Below are positions 33,277-41,321 of a stretch of 64,000 bases of DNA, in pieces; positions within the stretch are counted from its first letter, which is position 1; each line of letters starts with the position of its first letter. The translations under genes and the position numbers were made by a program. The stretch comes from JANQEU01 sp965242805. GTDB lineage: Bacteria > Bacteroidota > Bacteroidia > Cytophagales > Cyclobacteriaceae. The notes below the pieces were generated by a model. It was given only the letters and a program-made list of their open reading frames with translations, made no database searches and was not told the origin of the DNA. Where the stretch lies: positions 5,208,001 to 5,272,000 of the forward strand of contig CBDETD010000002.1 of the NCBI GenBank assembly GCA_965242805.1, read 5' to 3'.

Positions 33277-34455
33277 ATGAGGTATGTTCTGACCATAGTC
33301 CTTTGTATCCTGCTTTCCAGTCCCACAACGACAATATCGGGACAGGGAATTACAGAATCCTACGAAAAGGCACGTGCCCAATACTATGATGGTCATTATG
33401 AGGAAGCATTGACCACAGTCAACGAATATTTGTCACTTGAAAGGTCTATTGAGGGGTACTACCTTCAGGCAATGATCTATGAAGCAATGGGGAATAATAT
33501 GGGTGCCATAAAATCCCTGTCAAATATTGTATACGCTGATGAAGCACACCTGGATGCCCGTTTCAAGAGGGGTGAGCTTTACTATAGGGAAGGAATTTAT
33601 ATTCAAGCAATTGAGGATTTTAATTTCATTGTAGGTTTTTCCGGAAATACAGAGACAAATGCTGTTTATTTTAAGATTGACCCGACCGGTCAGGAACAAG
33701 TACATGTCACGTCCTTAGCGTCAATGAAAGGACAGGTTTATGCAATGAGAGCATTAGCCCTTCAAGCTACAGGAGAATATGATTTGGCGTTAGAGGACAT
33801 TTCTTATGCGATTTCGAAGGACTCTACTGCTCAGAACTACATAAACCGAGCTCTTTTGTACAAGGAAATATACAAATATGATTTGGCAAAGGCGGATCTG
33901 CGGGTTGCAATATCATTACGACCAGATCTTGTAAATGCCTGGTACAATCTGCTGTTACTGGATCCTGATATTCAGATCCCTGATGATATTCTTATGAATA
34001 CTGAATTCATACCACTGATAACATATCAGGCAGTTGAAGCATTTCAAAATGGAGACCTCGAATTAGCAAAGTCCCTTTTTTCGAAGGCATTGGTGGCGAA
34101 CCCGGACGACCCGATCCTTCTAACAAATGCTGGCAGGTTGAGCTATACGCTTGAAAATTATGATGATGCAATCAAATTTTATATGAGAGTCATTTCACTT
34201 CATCCAAGCAGATTCGAGGCATATTATTTAATTGGTAATTCCTTCTTCCAAAAGAAAGAATTTAACCAGTCGGCTGCTTACTATGAGCAATACCTGGCCA
34301 GGGATCGAAGTAATGCAAATGTCTGGTACAATGCGGCAATTACCTATATGGAGCTGAAAGATGAGGAAAGAGCCTGTGAGTGTATTCAAAATGCATTGGA
34401 GCGAGGTATGGTAATAGATAGTGGCTTTTCCCTCCTTCAAACATGTAATCAATAG
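33277..34455 (+). CDS. Secreted TPR protein
   Basis: A 392-aa protein with a signal peptide from the ATG at 33277 (MRYVLTIVLCILLSSPTTTI-SGQ); a TTG five codons upstream is a poorer start. At least eight tetratricopeptide repeats follow, for example YYDGHYEEALTTVNEYLSLE, YREGIYIQAIEDFNFI, LQATGEYDLALEDISYAISK and LENYDDAIKFYMRVISLHPS. TPR solenoids carry protein contacts; no enzyme domain is visible. It is probably periplasmic, with partners unknown. Confidence 0.88.
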   Translation: MRYVLTIVLCILLSSPTTTISGQGITESYEKARAQYYDGHYEEALTTVNEYLSLERSIEGYYLQAMIYEAMGNNMGAIKSLSNIVYADEAHLDARFKRGELYYREGIYIQAIEDFNFIVGFSGNTETNAVYFKIDPTGQEQVHVTSLASMKGQVYAMRALALQATGEYDLALEDISYAISKDSTAQNYINRALLYKEIYKYDLAKADLRVAISLRPDLVNAWYNLLLLDPDIQIPDDILMNTEFIPLITYQAVEAFQNGDLELAKSLFSKALVANPDDPILLTNAGRLSYTLENYDDAIKFYMRVISLHPSRFEAYYLIGNSFFQKKEFNQSAAYYEQYLARDRSNANVWYNAAITYMELKDEERACECIQNALERGMVIDSGFSLLQTCNQ

Positions 34456-34482
34456 ATTGATCATACTTATTAGATTTGTAGA

Positions 34483-35532
34483 ATGGCAACATCTACTTTA
34501 AAGATCGATTCGCATACTCATATTATTCCCAAAAAGCTTCCAAATTTCACTGAGAAGTTTGGTTATGGTGATTTCATAACGCTGTTACACCATCGGAAGG
34601 GTTATGCGAGGATGATGAAGGGAGAAAAATTTTTCAGGGAGATCGAAGCAAACTGTTGGGACCCGGAAATCAGGATAAAAGAATATGAAACGTTTAATAC
34701 AAGAATCCAGGTAGTCTGCACCATCCCCGTCATGTTCAGCTATTGGGCTAAGCCAAAAGATTGCCTGGAACTATCCATGTTTTTGAATGATGACATTGCT
34801 GAAACAGTAACCAAATTTCCGGAACATTACATAGGGTTAGGAACAGTTCCTATGCAGGACATCGATCTGGCAATTCAGGAATTGACCAGATGTCAGGAAC
34901 TTGGATTCCTTGGAGTTCAGATCGGTTCGAACATCAATGGGCATAATTTAAGCAAGCCAAGATTTTTTGAATTCTTTGAGGCCTGTGAAAAGTTGGGAAT
35001 GGCAATATTGGTTCATCCATGGGAAATGATGGGGCAGGAGCAAATGGAAAAATACTGGCTACCATGGCTAGTTGGAATGCCAGCTGAAACGACAAGGGCC
35101 ATCGCCTCAATGATATTCGGAGGTGTATTTGCCAGGTATCCAAAGTTACGGGTTTGTTTTGCTCATGCGGGGGGATCGTTTTTCCCCACTATTGGTAGAC
35201 TTGAGCATGGTTATAATTGTCGACCGGATCTTGTGGCGGTTCATAACAATGTCAACCCCAGAGAATACATTGGTCAATTCTGGGTGGATAGCATAACCCA
35301 TGATCCCAAGTTGTTACAATATATCATTGATGATGTAGGATCTGAAAAGATATGTCTTGGTTCTGATTATCCATTTCCATTGGGTGACTTGGAAATCGGC
35401 AAATTCATTGAAGAAATGGGACTATCTCAGGACGATCTTGATAATATCATGTACAAATCCGCTATGCAGTGGTTGGGTTTAAGTAACGAGAAGGAGGACG
35501 CAAAACTTAGTAAGCTACTCCAGTCCAACTGA
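34483..35532 (+). CDS. ACMSD-like amidohydrolase (aminocarboxymuconate semialdehyde decarboxylase)
   Basis: A 349-aa zinc decarboxylase of the amidohydrolase superfamily. Metal and catalytic positions match bacterial ACMSD almost residue for residue: His11 and His13 (DSHTH), His178 (VHPW), His228 (FAHAGG) and Asp295 (GSDYPFPLGD). Motifs IEANCWDPEIRI and VFARYPKLRVCFAHAGGSFF are typical. ACMSD decarboxylates the kynurenine-pathway intermediate ACMS, diverting it from quinolinate and NAD. No other kynurenine gene is in the window, so the pathway context is inferred from family identity; a related OHCU or resorcylate-type decarboxylase is less likely. Confidence 0.9.
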   Translation: MATSTLKIDSHTHIIPKKLPNFTEKFGYGDFITLLHHRKGYARMMKGEKFFREIEANCWDPEIRIKEYETFNTRIQVVCTIPVMFSYWAKPKDCLELSMFLNDDIAETVTKFPEHYIGLGTVPMQDIDLAIQELTRCQELGFLGVQIGSNINGHNLSKPRFFEFFEACEKLGMAILVHPWEMMGQEQMEKYWLPWLVGMPAETTRAIASMIFGGVFARYPKLRVCFAHAGGSFFPTIGRLEHGYNCRPDLVAVHNNVNPREYIGQFWVDSITHDPKLLQYIIDDVGSEKICLGSDYPFPLGDLEIGKFIEEMGLSQDDLDNIMYKSAMQWLGLSNEKEDAKLSKLLQSN

Positions 35533-35535
35533 GAA

Positions 35536-35928
35536 TCAGATTTGATCTATCTCGTAAGCCTCAAAAAGAAATGCCAGGATCTGGTCATGGTCAATATCTT
35601 TGGATGACTGAAAAGTTTTCATCCTTACATACTTTCTTTGGCCTTTCTCAAGATAATCTTCCGGATCCGACAATAAATGTCCTTTTGTAAACCCAAGGGC
35701 CACACCAGATGATAATCCCCCCCAAGGAATGGATGCTGGCCATATGAAACAAATATTTTTCTTTCTGTAAAAGAAAGGCACATTGTAACTGATTTTTTCC
35801 CGTACTTCCGGTAGTGTTTCTGTTATCAGTGAATACAGGATCTTTGATGTTCTGGATTCTGAAGGAGTCAGGTATTCAAAGAATTCCTCAATTGAATTAA
35901 CGTTGATCCCTTTTTGAAATTGGTTCAC
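35536..35928 (-). CDS. DUF1801 domain protein (YdhG-like)
   Basis: A 130-aa cytoplasmic protein of the DUF1801/YdhG fold. Features are the SIEEFFEYLTPSESRTSKIL helix, EKISYNVPFFYRKKNICFIW with the conserved Y-x-x-P-x-F region, and GVALGFTKGHLLSDPEDYLE with the family GF-x-G-x-x-L pattern. It overlaps the M19 dipeptidase gene by 4 bp on the same strand. The function of the family is unknown. Another DUF1801 gene lies at 42.8 kb. Confidence 0.85.
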   Translation of the reverse strand: MNQFQKGINVNSIEEFFEYLTPSESRTSKILYSLITETLPEVREKISYNVPFFYRKKNICFIWPASIPWGGLSSGVALGFTKGHLLSDPEDYLEKGQRKYVRMKTFQSSKDIDHDQILAFLFEAYEIDQI

Positions 35929-37091
35929 TTCTCCGGCAAGTTTTCTTTCAGGAATTCGATGACGTTGCCTCCCATTATCGATCGTATCTCTTCATCAGTA
36001 AAGCCCTCCTGAAGCAATGCTTCAGTCATATAGATTATTTGAGATGCGTCAAAACCCACGGTTACGGCTCCATCAAAATCGGAACCAAAGGCGACATGTT
36101 TTACGCCTACAAGATCTGCTACGTATCTTACGGATTTTGCAATAGTAAGAGGATGTACATCACCGATAGCTTCTGGCCAAAATCCGATACCAATTATCCC
36201 GCCGGTTTCACTAATCATTTGTATTTGCTGATCTGATAGATTCCTTGAAATATCTAAAATACCTTTTACTCCAGTATGCGAAACGATGACCGGTCGATTT
36301 GAAAGTTGAATAACGTCATTGACAAGGTTAGGAGAGGCATGTGCTAAATCAATGGTTATTTGAAGATCGTTCATCCTTCGAATGACCCTTCTTCCGAAAT
36401 CTGTTAACCCTCCTTGTTGTTCACCCGACGATGACCCTCCAACCTCATTATCAAAAAAATGGACCAGCCCCATGATCCGGTACCCGGCATCAAATAATCT
36501 ATCGACATTGTTTAATTCACCCTCGAGCGCATGAAGCCCCTCAACAGATAACAAGCCTCCGACAATGTAACTATTACTTCTTCTTCGACTAAGGAAATAC
36601 GTGAGGTCATTTTTCGACTTTATGATTTCCAGGGAGGAAGATTCGCTTTCGGCACGGTGCAGGACATCACTTTGATGGATTGCCCTGTCAAATAACGAGA
36701 ACCATGAACGTACCGGCCATCTATTGGCCATGGCCAATAGCCTTATGTTATCTGTTGTTCCGTTGTTCGAAGTGTAGTTGAGATTTTTTGGCGTTTTAAT
36801 TACTGCATCAAAAACCTGAATGGCATAATTCCCCTCAATAAGTTTTGGTATGTCAACTTGAGAATGACCTGCATCAGTGAGAGGATCACGGTCCCATAAA
36901 AGGTTATCTGCATGCAGGTCCGCGACCATCAGTGATTGGTGTAAGGATTTGGCCTTTGGTGAAATCTCGAAGTCTTTTACGTCCTCGATATTGTTTTTCG
37001 ACCTGTCAGCAATCTTGCCCGCAAGAAAGAAAAAGCCTACGACAGCCAAAACAACCAAATAGAAAAGGAATCTCAGGAATTTTCTGATCAT
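35925..37091 (-). CDS. Membrane dipeptidase, peptidase family M19
   Basis: A 388-aa zinc dipeptidase anchored by an N-terminal helix (residues 5-24), probably facing the periplasm. The M19 motifs are present: MVADLHADNLLWDRDP with His60 and Asp62, GLVHFFDNEVGGSS, ITIDLAHASPNLV, VIVSHTGVKGI and HVAFGSDFDGA. Renal-dipeptidase relatives cut L-D dipeptides and various amide bonds. The order is SodC-like, M19, DUF1801 on the minus strand with tight spacing, so the three are probably one transcript. Confidence 0.93.
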   Translation of the reverse strand: MIRKFLRFLFYLVVLAVVGFFFLAGKIADRSKNNIEDVKDFEISPKAKSLHQSLMVADLHADNLLWDRDPLTDAGHSQVDIPKLIEGNYAIQVFDAVIKTPKNLNYTSNNGTTDNIRLLAMANRWPVRSWFSLFDRAIHQSDVLHRAESESSSLEIIKSKNDLTYFLSRRRSNSYIVGGLLSVEGLHALEGELNNVDRLFDAGYRIMGLVHFFDNEVGGSSSGEQQGGLTDFGRRVIRRMNDLQITIDLAHASPNLVNDVIQLSNRPVIVSHTGVKGILDISRNLSDQQIQMISETGGIIGIGFWPEAIGDVHPLTIAKSVRYVADLVGVKHVAFGSDFDGAVTVGFDASQIIYMTEALLQEGFTDEEIRSIMGGNVIEFLKENLPEK

Positions 37092-37664
37092 TTAAAGTAG
37101 CTCAATGGTACCACATGCAATTTTAAGATTATTATGCGTATGACTATGAACTTCGAAACATTCCTGTGCAAAATCTTCCATATCCTCATGAATAATAATA
37201 GCTCTTCCAAGTAGATCAAGATCATCGCTAGTGTTTAAGGCCCAGAATTCTGAACTCATGATCAAAATCCCGTTCCCATACTCATCTGTTCTTATGTTAT
37301 CTACATCACCGGCCTTCGGCCGTGCCCATATTTTACCTTGATTTACTTCCCTACAAAAACTTGCATCAGTTCCCTGATTCCAATGAGGTCCGGGCTTTTC
37401 ACAACTACCCGTGTGAATATGAATTGCATGTCGATGATTTGGGGTGAGTCCGTTGACGCTTATCGTCAACAAAACTGACCTGCCATCGTATTCCAAAGTG
37501 GCCATTCCGATCTTGGTGTTATCTATTGAATATGTTGAATCAGTAACATTTTGAAAAGAAAATATATCAGCTTTGGCGGTTACTATTACTTTTTCCCCGG
37601 GATCACAGCAGAAAGTAGAAAAAATAAGAAAAAATGTTGCACTTATGAGGAGTGATTTGGACAT
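37092..37664 (-). CDS. SodC-like lipoprotein lacking the zinc site
   Basis: A 190-aa protein with a lipoprotein-like signal (MSKSLLISATFFLIFSTFCC). The copper/zinc superoxide dismutase fold is recognisable. Copper ligands are His82 and His84 (AIHIHTG), His94 (PHWN) and His159 (IIIHED); the disulfide pair is Cys88 and Cys184 (ACGTIEL). At the zinc site Asp120 remains (KAGDVDN), but the usual His before GD is Lys117 and the loop His is absent. The active-site Arg is Lys181. This is the pattern of copper-only SOD-like proteins. It is first of the run with M19 and DUF1801. Confidence 0.85.
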   Translation of the reverse strand: MSKSLLISATFFLIFSTFCCDPGEKVIVTAKADIFSFQNVTDSTYSIDNTKIGMATLEYDGRSVLLTISVNGLTPNHRHAIHIHTGSCEKPGPHWNQGTDASFCREVNQGKIWARPKAGDVDNIRTDEYGNGILIMSSEFWALNTSDDLDLLGRAIIIHEDMEDFAQECFEVHSHTHNNLKIACGTIELL

Positions 37665-37702
37665 GTTATAATAACAATTCTTACTACAGGCAGCCTAATC
37701 TG

Positions 37703-37954
37703 TTATGTTTTTTTTCTAGCAATGTTGTATAGTGCAAATATCGCAATGAATACCCACACCACGTTTATGAAAGTAGATGGATAAGCTCCATAGTAAATGG
37801 TATTAATGATCAAAAAAATGGCACCAGTCATATTCAACCATTGATAAAATCGGGAAGAAGAATCAACCCGTTTGGCACTGATCATTCCATATGCCACGAT
37901 CACTTCAACAGACCCGATCCACCCAATGATGTCAACCATTAATTCCTCATTCAT
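37703..37954 (-). CDS. CBU_0592-like small membrane protein
   Basis: An 83-aa protein with three predicted helices: VDIIGWIGSVEVIVAYGMIS, WLNMTGAIFLIINTIYYGAY and FINVVWVFIAIFALYNIARK. The pattern (IGW-G...AY at the N-terminus, then W-N-x-x-G and a final W-x-x-I helix) matches the CBU_0592 family of SWEET-like small membrane proteins. No function is established. It is divergent from an ECF sigma gene. Confidence 0.8.
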   Translation of the reverse strand: MNEELMVDIIGWIGSVEVIVAYGMISAKRVDSSSRFYQWLNMTGAIFLIINTIYYGAYPSTFINVVWVFIAIFALYNIARKKT

Positions 37955-38028
37955 AGCTGCAAGCTAATCCTTAAAAAAATATTTTCTACATTGAACCTAA
38001 TCCACTATTTCGCGACTATTAGAAAGAA

Positions 38029-38592
38029 ATGTTAAAAAGTCCGGACCAGGTTTTTGACGAGCTGCTCGTTTTAAGGTATAAAAGTGGTGATAAGGAAGCC
38101 ATTGAGATCCTTATCAAAAGATGGCACGAACGTATAAAGAAACAGATCACCAGGCATACCTATGAAGGTGAAGTGGCAGAAGATATTGCCCAGGAGGTCT
38201 GGGAAGCAATTCTTAAAGGAATTTACAACCTTAGAGAACCGGCCTTATTTGGTATTTGGGCCCTTCGGATCTCAACAAGGAAGGCCATTGACTGGATCCG
38301 CCGAAATCAAAAGGAAAGAAGATTATTGAATGACTTTTCACTTGAAGTCAAAGATGACGTATCTGAGGAGGACGACCGGATGAATCAGCTTCAAAATGCA
38401 CTTAAAGGATTACCAGATACTCAGCGAATAATTTTGATGCTACATTATCTGGAGAAATTTCAGGTGGTAGAGATTGCATCAATACTGGAAATACCTCCTG
38501 GTACCGTGAAATCGAGATTATTTAATGCAAGGAAGAAATTAAAGGAACTTATAATAGAGACTTATCATGAAAAACAAGATGGAAGAAATTGA
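38029..38592 (+). CDS. ECF-family RNA polymerase sigma factor
   Basis: A 187-aa ECF sigma factor. Region 2 is EDIAQEVWEAILKGIYNL and LFGIWALRISTRKAIDWIRR; region 4 is LKGLPDTQRIILMLHYLEKF and VVEIASILEIPPGTVKSRLF. It overlaps by 26 bp a membrane protein of the DUF6768 type, which is repeatedly found beside such sigma factors and is probably its regulator. Confidence 0.93.
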   Translation: MLKSPDQVFDELLVLRYKSGDKEAIEILIKRWHERIKKQITRHTYEGEVAEDIAQEVWEAILKGIYNLREPALFGIWALRISTRKAIDWIRRNQKERRLLNDFSLEVKDDVSEEDDRMNQLQNALKGLPDTQRIILMLHYLEKFQVVEIASILEIPPGTVKSRLFNARKKLKELIIETYHEKQDGRN

Positions 38593-38956
38593 TGATTTGA
38601 TCGAACAAGCGTTGACAAGGGAGGAGTCCGAATATTACAAGAAATTGGAAGAAGAGTCCATTTCGGATATGGCCCTGGGTCTTTACAAGGGAAAACTTGC
38701 CTGGGTGGCTGTGTACACAACTTTCATAATGACGATTGCCTTTGCGTTTACCGTTTATTGTGGTATAAAGTTTTGGAATGCTGAATCCATTGAGTTGATG
38801 ATGAAATGGGGAGCGGGTGGTTTTCTAGGATTGTTAATAACGTCCCTTCTAAAACTTTGGAATTGGATGCAGATGGATAAGAATACATTGATCCGTCACA
38901 TTAAGCATCTTGAATTTCAGATATCTGTGTTGGCATCAAAAGTGAAAAACCAATGA
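38567..38956 (+). CDS. DUF6768 membrane protein, probable sigma regulator
   Basis: A 129-aa protein. The N-terminal part (MEEIDDLIEQALTREESEYY, then KKLEEESISDMALGLYKGKL) is the signature of DUF6768 proteins, followed by two transmembrane helices (about 44-66 and 76-96) and a C-terminal helix (LIRHIKHLEFQISVLASKVK). It overlaps the ECF sigma gene, so an anti-sigma or sigma-tuning role is likely; this rests on position. There is no zinc-binding motif. Confidence 0.82.
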   Translation: MKNKMEEIDDLIEQALTREESEYYKKLEEESISDMALGLYKGKLAWVAVYTTFIMTIAFAFTVYCGIKFWNAESIELMMKWGAGGFLGLLITSLLKLWNWMQMDKNTLIRHIKHLEFQISVLASKVKNQ

Positions 38957-38992
38957 TCGCATTAATGATCCTAGGACTTAAAAGGAAAAAAC

Positions 38993-40351
38993 CTAAAGTC
39001 CGTATTTGTCTATGAGATAGATCAATGCAGACATGGAACCTGCACCGAGTTCCAGTTCCCGTCTATCGACCGCTTCAAACACATCATCTGGCGTGTGATG
39101 GTATCTGAAATAGCGTTGACTACTGGGCAATAACCCAATTAGAAAAGTACCCTGTTGAGCAAGGGGCCCAATATCTGCTCCTCCTCCCGGTTTCTCGAAA
39201 TCATAAAGACCATAAGGTAAAAAATAATCCTTCCATGAAACGAGTTTCTCTTTCTTCTCTTCTTCTCCTGTTGAGGTAAAGCCCAGTGGCAACAATCCTC
39301 CTCGATCGGATTCAATAGCAACTATGTGTTTTTCATTCTTTTCTTCAGCATATTTTGCATATGCCCGACCTCCGGCAAGACCATTTTCCTCATTCATCCA
39401 CATGACTGCCCTTAGTGTCCTCTTCGGAGCGATCCCCAAAGTTTTAAACAGCCTTAACGCTTCAATTGCTTGCATACAACCCGATCCGTCATCGTGAGCG
39501 CCTTCACCAACATCCCAGGAATCCAGGTGGCCACCCACTGCTATGATCTCATCCGGAAATTCAGTTCCATTCAACTGCCCTACAACGTTGTAAGAAAGGA
39601 CTTCACCCTCAATTTTACAATGCGATTCAACATAAACTTCAACTTCTCCAGCATTTAACAGTTCACTCAAATAATTTGCACCTTTCGTTGTGATGGCGAA
39701 TGCCGGTATTCGTGGAATAGTAGGTTTGTATCGTAGTGAACCGGTATGGGGTGTATCATCCAAACTTTGCGTCATTGACCTTATTAAAACGGCCTTCGCT
39801 CCGTATTTTGCTGCTTCCGAGGCACCAAAAGCTCTTTGTCTTACAGCATTGCCATAGGCTCTGAATGTCTGGATGAGTGTGGGATCCATTGGTCCATTGT
39901 AAAAAACTATTTTATCTCTCAACTGCTCACCCAGGGAGTCTACTTCTTCCATACTTCCCACCTCGATCACATTAGCCGTTATCCCCTCTGGGCCGGTCCC
40001 CACACTATTGCCTATTGCCAATGCTCTTAGATCTACCACACCATTGCTGGACTTCTGGATACGAACTTTTTCGGCTTTTCCCCGGGTCCATTTTGGAACC
40101 ATAACTTCCTGTAGGAAAACGCTGTCGAATCCGTAGGACTCCATGAGCTTTTTCGTATATACAACAGCTTCTTCAGCTCCTTTTGAACCACTTAATCGAT
40201 GTCCAACTTCTTTGCATAGGTATCTCAGATTTTCATAAACCGGAGAATTGGAAAGCACTTCATCGTAGATCTTCTTTATCGTCTGTTCGTCCTCGTTCTG
40301 TGCGGAAAGAAAAAATGGACAAATTAGAAGTAAGTACAGAATGTATTTCAT
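38993..40351 (-). CDS. Secreted M28 metallopeptidase (carboxypeptidase Q-like)
   Basis: A 452-aa secreted zinc peptidase with signal MKYILYLLLICPFFLSAQ. An N-terminal propeptide and PA-type inserted domain (about 110-240) come before the M28 catalytic core: His275 in GGHLDSWDVGEGAHDDGSG with Asp287, WMNEENGLAGG with the catalytic Glu pair, AIESDRGG, and the final His in YHHTPDD. This order matches plasma glutamate carboxypeptidase/carboxypeptidase Q. It is convergent with the DUF6768 gene. Confidence 0.92.
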   Translation of the reverse strand: MKYILYLLLICPFFLSAQNEDEQTIKKIYDEVLSNSPVYENLRYLCKEVGHRLSGSKGAEEAVVYTKKLMESYGFDSVFLQEVMVPKWTRGKAEKVRIQKSSNGVVDLRALAIGNSVGTGPEGITANVIEVGSMEEVDSLGEQLRDKIVFYNGPMDPTLIQTFRAYGNAVRQRAFGASEAAKYGAKAVLIRSMTQSLDDTPHTGSLRYKPTIPRIPAFAITTKGANYLSELLNAGEVEVYVESHCKIEGEVLSYNVVGQLNGTEFPDEIIAVGGHLDSWDVGEGAHDDGSGCMQAIEALRLFKTLGIAPKRTLRAVMWMNEENGLAGGRAYAKYAEEKNEKHIVAIESDRGGLLPLGFTSTGEEEKKEKLVSWKDYFLPYGLYDFEKPGGGADIGPLAQQGTFLIGLLPSSQRYFRYHHTPDDVFEAVDRRELELGAGSMSALIYLIDKYGL

Positions 40352-40388
40352 AAATAGTTCGTATTATTTCCGCAATTAAATAATTGAT

Positions 40389-41321
40389 CTACTTCCCTAG
40401 AAAATGATTTACATAGTCGGCTTCTGCGGCGATATACCCGAAAGAGTCCCAATTTGAACCTTTCAATAATTCATCATAAATAGACTTCGCTCTTTCCCGA
40501 TTCCCATTATATAAATGCCAATTACCTAATCCATACAACACTGCCGCATTGCTTGAAGCCGAAGCAGAAGGGTCAATCAATTGATCCTCCGTGATGAGGC
40601 CTTTATAAAACAGACAAAGTCGATGGTAAGAGAAGTTCTCAATTATGTCCATTTCAGAATAGATATTCTCCAGGAAACCATTAGCCATTGCTTCATCTCC
40701 AAGATTTCTGGAAATCATATACAACCAATGGGTCGAGGAGACGACGTTGTCATGATTGGATGCTGACTGCAGACAGTTTTTGTAGGCATCCAGTGCTTTT
40801 TCCCAATCACCTTTTAGATAGTAAGCTAATCCAAGGTGGTACCATATGTTACCATGGAGTGTGCTTACTGGTATGTTTTGAGCATTCGGAGCACCATCCG
40901 GTTCGATCTCGTTTTCTGTATCTTCAATTAATAAGGCGGCATATGCCAGATCTCTTATTGCCTGATCAAATTTTCTGATAGAAATGAACCGATGTCCCCG
41001 ATGTCGGTAAAGCCTCGGATCATCCGGAAACTCCCTGATACCATTTGTAAATATTTCTATGGCATCGTTGTAGGATTTCTTGTACGCGGTGAACCTCCCA
41101 AACCAGATTATATTCTCAACATAGATCGTATCCTGATAATAAATATCAGCTACAGAATCATATTTTCTAAGACTGGTTTCTGTGGGTTGTCCATACAGTG
41201 AGTCACCCAAAAGAGAAATGGCTTCAAGTTGAAGGCCATCGTCAATTATGGTATCAGTAACACTTTCTTTTGGGGAACTGCAGTATATCAAAACTAAAAG
41301 TAGGGCTGATAGTCTTTTCAT
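40389..41321 (-). CDS. TPR lipoprotein
   Basis: A 310-aa predicted lipoprotein (MKRLSALLLVLIYC, lipid Cys14). It contains tetratricopeptide-like helices: WFGRFTAYKKSYNDAIEIFT, RHRGHRFISIRKFDQAIRDL, LGLAYYLKGDWEKALDAYKN and GLGNWHLYNGNRERAKSIYD. The conserved GHRFISIRKFDQAI and LHGNIWYHLGLAYY blocks recur in a Bacteroidota family of unknown role. It overlaps the upstream serine hydrolase gene by 4 bp, so the two are coupled and may act together at the outer membrane. Confidence 0.85.
   Translation of the reverse strand: MKRLSALLLVLIYCSSPKESVTDTIIDDGLQLEAISLLGDSLYGQPTETSLRKYDSVADIYYQDTIYVENIIWFGRFTAYKKSYNDAIEIFTNGIREFPDDPRLYRHRGHRFISIRKFDQAIRDLAYAALLIEDTENEIEPDGAPNAQNIPVSTLHGNIWYHLGLAYYLKGDWEKALDAYKNCLQSASNHDNVVSSTHWLYMISRNLGDEAMANGFLENIYSEMDIIENFSYHRLCLFYKGLITEDQLIDPSASASSNAAVLYGLGNWHLYNGNRERAKSIYDELLKGSNWDSFGYIAAEADYVNHFLGK

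Noticed and set aside
33208..33396. 62-codon ORF on the minus strand across the start of the TPR gene
   Set aside because: Lies opposite a well-supported signal peptide; no domain.
38957..38992. Possible hairpin GGACTT/AAGTCC between the convergent DUF6768 and M28 genes
   Set aside because: Six base pairs around a long loop, with no T run on either strand; too weak to call a terminator.
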